A DNA stretch of 64,000 nt. Origin: Rhodobacter huangdaonensis (GTDB lineage: Bacteria > Pseudomonadota > Alphaproteobacteria > Rhodobacterales > Rhodobacteraceae). Within the stretch, counting starts at the first letter, position 1. Each line of letters opens with the position of its first letter. The notes below the pieces were generated by a model. The model was not told where the DNA came from, did not search any database, and worked only from the letters and a program-made list of their open reading frames with translations. The stretch spans positions 586,082 to 650,081 of the forward strand of contig NZ_SAVA01000001.1 in NCBI RefSeq assembly GCF_004022465.1, read 5' to 3'. Positions 60,517-64,000 of this stretch are shown piece by piece. A program made the position numbers and the translations under genes.

Positions 60517-63156
60517 ATGGCCGTCGTCGTTGTCGAATCTCCCGCCAAGGCCAAGACGATCAACAAATATCTGGGCTCCGATTACACGGTTCTCGCCTCC
60601 TTCGGCCATGTCCGCGACCTGCCGGCGAAGGATGGCTCGGTCGACCCCGAGCATGATTTCGAGATGAAATGGGAAGTCGGGGCCGACTCGAAAAAGCACA
60701 TCAAGGCGATCACCGATGCGCTTGCCTCCGACGACGAACTGATCCTCGCCACCGACCCTGATCGTGAGGGGGAGGCGATTTCGTGGCACCTCGAACAGGC
60801 GCTCGAGAAGAAGCTGAAGGGCAAGAAGGTGTCGCGCGTCACCTTCAACGCGATCACCAAATCGGCGATCACCGAGGCGATGAAACACCCCCGGCAGGTC
60901 GATGGCCCGCTGGTCGAGGCCTATCTCGCCCGCCGCGCACTCGACTATCTGGTGGGCTTCAACCTGTCCCCGGTGCTGTGGCGGAAACTCCCCGGCGCGC
61001 GCTCGGCGGGCCGCGTGCAATCGGTCTGCCTGCGCCTCATCGTCGAGCGCGAGATGGAGATCGAGGCGTTCCACGCCCGCGAATACTGGACCGTCACCGC
61101 CGAGCTGACCACGCCCCGCGGTCAGGTCTTCACCGCGCGGCTGACCGTTCTCGGCGGCAAGAAGCTCGACAAGTTCGACCTCGCCACTGCCACGGATGCG
61201 GAACTTGCGGTGCAGGCCGTGACCTCGCGCGATCTGACGGTGAAGGCAGTCGAGGCGAAACCCGCCACCCGCAACCCCTACCCGCCCTTCATGACCTCGA
61301 CCCTGCAACAGGAGGCCTCGCGCAAATACGGCATGGGCGCCAAGGCCTGCATGTCGGCGGCGCAGCGGCTTTATGAGGCGGGCTACATCACCTACATGCG
61401 AACCGACGGCATCGACATGGCGCCCGAGGCGGTGATGGCCGCACGCGACGAGATCAAGCGCCGCTTCGGCGACAAATACGTGCCCGCAAGCCCGCGCATG
61501 TACAAGAACAAGGCGAAGAACGCGCAGGAGGCACACGAGTGCATCCGGCCGACCGACATGTCGGCCAGCCCCGAGAAGCTGCGCGTCGCCGACGATCAGG
61601 CCAAGCTCTACGAGCTGATCTGGAAGCGCACGCTTGCCAGCCAGATGGCCGCCGCGGTGATGGAACGCACCACCGTCGATGTGGGCTCCGCCGACGGTCA
61701 GGTCGAGCTGCGCGCCACCGGCCAGGTCGTCACCTTCGACGGCTTCCTGAAGATCTACGATCAGGGCCGCGACGACGACGAGGGCGAGGACGGCGCGCGC
61801 CTGCCGCAGATCATGGAGGGCGAACCCGCGAAGAAGGGCCAGATCACCCCCGAACAGCACTTCACCCAGCCGCCGCCGCGCTACACCGAAGCGACGCTGG
61901 TGAAGCGCATGGAAGAGCTCGGCATCGGCCGGCCCTCGACCTATGCCTCGATCCTGACCACGATCGTCGACCGCGGCTATGTCCGCAAGGACAAGAACCG
62001 GCTCATTCCCGAGGACACCGGCCGCCTCGTCACCGCCTTCCTGACGAACTACTTCCGCCGTTACGTCGAATATGATTTCACCGCCGATCTCGAGGAACAG
62101 CTCGACGACATCTCGGCCGGGGACCGCGACTACAAGGAGGTGCTTGCCCGCTTCTGGCGCGATTTCTCGGCGGCGATCGGCGAGACCTCCGAGCTGCGGA
62201 TCTCCGAAGTGCTCGACAAGATCGACGAGGTTCTGGGCCCGCATCTCTACCCGCCGCGCGCCGACGGCTCGGACCCGCGCGAATGCCCGGTGTGCCACAA
62301 GGGCCGGCTGCATCTGAAGACCGCGCGCTCGGGCGGCGCCTTCATCGGCTGCGGTAATTACCCCGAATGCCGCTACACCCGGCCGCTCTCGGCCCCGGGC
62401 GACGGCGAGGCGGCGGCGCTCGACGGCAAGGTGCTCGGCGATGACGAGGGCCAGCCGGTGACGCTGCGCATCGGCCGCTTCGGCCCCTATGTGCAGAAGG
62501 GCGAGGCGAGCGAAGAGGTGCCGAAACCGCCGCGCGCCAGCCTGCCGAAGGGCTGGGCCCCCGAATCGATCGACCTCGAGCGCGCGCTGATGCTGTTGTC
62601 GCTGCCGCGGGTGATCGGCCCGCACCCCGAGGACGGCGAGCCGGTCGAGACCAATCTCGGCCGCTTCGGGCCTTACGTGAAATGGGGCAAGACCTATGCG
62701 AACCTGCCCGATGCGGAAGAGGTCTTCACCATCGGCATGAACCGCGCCGTCGAGGTGCTGGCGCAAAAGCTCGCCCGCGGCCCGGGGCGTGGCGGTGCCG
62801 CAGCACAGCCGCTGAAGGTGCTCGGCGCGCATCCCGAGGGCGGCGAGGTGCAGGTGATGCCCGGCCGCTACGGGCCCTATGTGAAATGGGGCAAGGTCAA
62901 TGCCACCCTGCCGAAGGATGTCGAACCCGAGGCGGTGACGCTCGAGATCGCGCTGCCGCTGCTCGAGGCGAAGGCGGCGAAGGGCGGCAAGAAGAAGGCG
63001 GCGCCGAAGAAGGCCGCCGCAAAGACCGCCGCGGCCGCGCCGAAAAAGGCCCCTGCCAAGAAGCCAGCAGCGAAGAAGACCACCGCAGCGAAGGCGCCGG
63101 CAAAGACCGCCGCGGCGAAGAAAACAGCGAAGAAAGCCGACGCGGCGCCCGAATGA
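60517..63156 (+). CDS. topA: DNA topoisomerase I
   Basis: The 879-residue type IA topoisomerase has the TOPRIM domain (VVVVESPAKAKTINKYLG, with ATDPDREGEAISWHL), the catalytic Y293 in GYITYMRTDG, one C4 zinc finger (ECPVCHKGRLHLKTARSGGAFIGCGNYPECRYTRP, read in pieces) and several repeated topoisomerase C-terminal domains. It ends with an 60-residue lysine/alanine-rich tail typical of alphaproteobacterial enzymes that bind DNA non-specifically. It relaxes negative supercoils. ATG at 60517 follows GAGGAAG, chosen over an ATG at 60472. dprA-topA is a conserved order. Confidence 0.97.
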   Translation: MAVVVVESPAKAKTINKYLGSDYTVLASFGHVRDLPAKDGSVDPEHDFEMKWEVGADSKKHIKAITDALASDDELILATDPDREGEAISWHLEQALEKKLKGKKVSRVTFNAITKSAITEAMKHPRQVDGPLVEAYLARRALDYLVGFNLSPVLWRKLPGARSAGRVQSVCLRLIVEREMEIEAFHAREYWTVTAELTTPRGQVFTARLTVLGGKKLDKFDLATATDAELAVQAVTSRDLTVKAVEAKPATRNPYPPFMTSTLQQEASRKYGMGAKACMSAAQRLYEAGYITYMRTDGIDMAPEAVMAARDEIKRRFGDKYVPASPRMYKNKAKNAQEAHECIRPTDMSASPEKLRVADDQAKLYELIWKRTLASQMAAAVMERTTVDVGSADGQVELRATGQVVTFDGFLKIYDQGRDDDEGEDGARLPQIMEGEPAKKGQITPEQHFTQPPPRYTEATLVKRMEELGIGRPSTYASILTTIVDRGYVRKDKNRLIPEDTGRLVTAFLTNYFRRYVEYDFTADLEEQLDDISAGDRDYKEVLARFWRDFSAAIGETSELRISEVLDKIDEVLGPHLYPPRADGSDPRECPVCHKGRLHLKTARSGGAFIGCGNYPECRYTRPLSAPGDGEAAALDGKVLGDDEGQPVTLRIGRFGPYVQKGEASEEVPKPPRASLPKGWAPESIDLERALMLLSLPRVIGPHPEDGEPVETNLGRFGPYVKWGKTYANLPDAEEVFTIGMNRAVEVLAQKLARGPGRGGAAAQPLKVLGAHPEGGEVQVMPGRYGPYVKWGKVNATLPKDVEPEAVTLEIALPLLEAKAAKGGKKKAAPKKAAAKTAAAAPKKAPAKKPAAKKTTAAKAPAKTAAAKKTAKKADAAPE

Positions 63157-63266
63157 TGCCTGTTGCGGCGGCGCGGCGGAGGGCCCGCGCTGCCGCGCAG
63201 CATCGCTGCGATTGACTCGCGCCCTCCCCTTGGTCACAAATTCCGCTCAGGATACGGGAGGACTAC

Positions 63267-63971
63267 ATGAGAAAGATCTACGGCTCGGCGTCGGAGGCCC
63301 TGGATGGGCTTCTGTTCGACGGGATGACGATTGCGGCGGGCGGGTTCGGCCTGTGCGGCATTCCGGAACTCTTGATCGACGCGCTGGTGGCAAGCGAGGT
63401 CAGGGACCTCACCATCGCCTCGAACAATTGCGGCGTCGACGGCTTCGGCCTCGGCAAGCTGCTCGACACCCGGCAGATCCGCAAGATGATCTCGTCCTAT
63501 GTCGGCGAGAACGCGGAATTCATGCGGCAATATCTGTCGGGCGAGCTCGAGCTCGAGTTCAACCCGCAAGGCACGCTCGCCGAGCGGATGCGGGCCGGCG
63601 GCGCGGGCATTCCGGGCTTCTACACCAAGACCGGCGTCGGCACGGTGGTGGCCGAGGGCAAGGAGCACAAGGACTTCGACGGCGTGACCTATATCCTCGA
63701 GCGCGGCATCGTCGCCGATGTCTCGATCGTCAAGGCCTGGAAGGCGGACGAGAGCGGCAACGCGATCTTCCGCAAGACCGCGCGCAACTTCAACCCGCCG
63801 GCGGCGATGTGCGGGCGGGTCTGCGTGATGGAGGTCGAGGAGATCGTGCCGACCGGCGCGCTCGACCCCGACCTGATCCACCTGCCCGGGATCTACGTGC
63901 ACCGGCTGATCCAGGGCGACCACGAGAAACGCATCGAACAGCGCACCGTGCGCAAGCGGGAGGCAATGTGA
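63267..63971 (+). CDS. 3-oxoacid CoA-transferase, subunit A
   Basis: The 234-residue protein is subunit A of a family I CoA-transferase: the GxGGFGLCGIPE loop (FGLCGIPELLIDAL), SNNCGVDGFGLGKLL, and AGGAGIPGFYTKTGVGT are the classic SCOT/ScoA blocks. It activates acetoacetate or a related 3-oxoacid with CoA. GGGAGGAC precedes ATG 63267. Its stop overlaps the start of subunit B (TGATG), so they are translationally coupled, as is usual. Confidence 0.95.
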   Translation: MRKIYGSASEALDGLLFDGMTIAAGGFGLCGIPELLIDALVASEVRDLTIASNNCGVDGFGLGKLLDTRQIRKMISSYVGENAEFMRQYLSGELELEFNPQGTLAERMRAGGAGIPGFYTKTGVGTVVAEGKEHKDFDGVTYILERGIVADVSIVKAWKADESGNAIFRKTARNFNPPAAMCGRVCVMEVEEIVPTGALDPDLIHLPGIYVHRLIQGDHEKRIEQRTVRKREAM

Positions 63972-64000
63972 TGGCCGAGGTGGTGACGGGCTGGGACCGC
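63971..64000 (+). CDS. 3-oxoacid CoA-transferase, subunit B, first ten codons
   Basis: The window ends ten codons into this gene. The visible start MAEVVTGWDR and its overlap with the subunit A stop fit subunit B, whose N terminus normally reads like WDRNQMAARAA. The catalytic glutamate lies in the part not seen. Confidence 0.85.
   Translation, partial: MAEVVTGWDR

Noticed and set aside
60364..63237. A 957-codon open frame on the minus strand across topA
   Set aside because: Antisense to intact topoisomerase I; low-complexity composition and no domain, so a compositional shadow.

Overview
The window is GC-rich, densely coded alphaproteobacterial chromosome and fits a Rhodobacteraceae (Rhodobacter/Paracoccus-like) genome. 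The grounds are the order dprA-topA and argC-ccmE, a holin + GH108 muramidase pair like the one used for gene-transfer-agent release in Rhodobacter, DUF1523 and 3TM-holin families, the many solute importers, and a palindromic intergenic repeat built on CCCCCCG-x-TATTTCGGGC. No tRNA, rRNA, insertion sequence, prophage structural gene or CRISPR array was seen. The only clear compositional outlier is a small AT-richer patch at about 55.2-55.7 kb.

Layout. 0-7.6 kb: start of an SLC13-type permease, an AraC regulator, a kinase/phospho-lyase pair resembling hydroxylysine kinase and phosphohydroxylysine phospho-lyase, then pirin, a fused MhqO-MhqD protein, a GNAT enzyme and a LysR regulator (a likely quinone/electrophile module). 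7.7-14 kb: a Dpp-type importer (SBP, two ATPases, two permeases) ending in a glycerophosphodiester phosphodiesterase. 14-19.7 kb: an alpha/beta hydrolase-OsmC fusion facing away from a MacB/FtsX-type ABC exporter with an HlyD adaptor. 19.7-26.7 kb: an XRE-cupin regulator with a perfect 16-bp palindrome, a D-amino-acid dehydrogenase and an ornithine-cyclodeaminase-family enzyme, convergent with a polar amino acid importer and its LysR regulator. 27.1-32.6 kb: an AfuABC/FbpABC-type importer whose operon also encodes a beta-CASP metallo-beta-lactamase and a histidine phosphatase.

32.7-40 kb: metG, arginase, holin and endolysin, ccmE, argC, a GYF/DUF805 membrane protein and murI. 40.3-45.3 kb: a LysR regulator followed by a well-formed candidate small RNA (5' hairpin, exposed ACCTCC, perfect terminator), a PRC-barrel-like secreted protein, purL, bolA and grxD. 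45.4-49.9 kb: deoC with an ALDH16-type protein that has lost its catalytic cysteine, then three small membrane proteins. 50-55 kb: an M20 deacylase, panB-panC, an orphan family-5 binding protein and a cupin. 55-64 kb: a low-GC HEPN-like gene, an L,D-transpeptidase lipoprotein, a large secreted phytase-like protein, dprA, topA and the start of a 3-oxoacid CoA-transferase pair.

The strongest leads for something undescribed are the LysR-linked candidate small RNA near 41.4 kb, the importer operon carrying a beta-CASP nuclease-fold enzyme plus a phosphatase at 27-32.6 kb, and the active-site-less ALDH16 beside deoC. All gene calls rest on reading translated sequence and motifs by eye; no database search was run.
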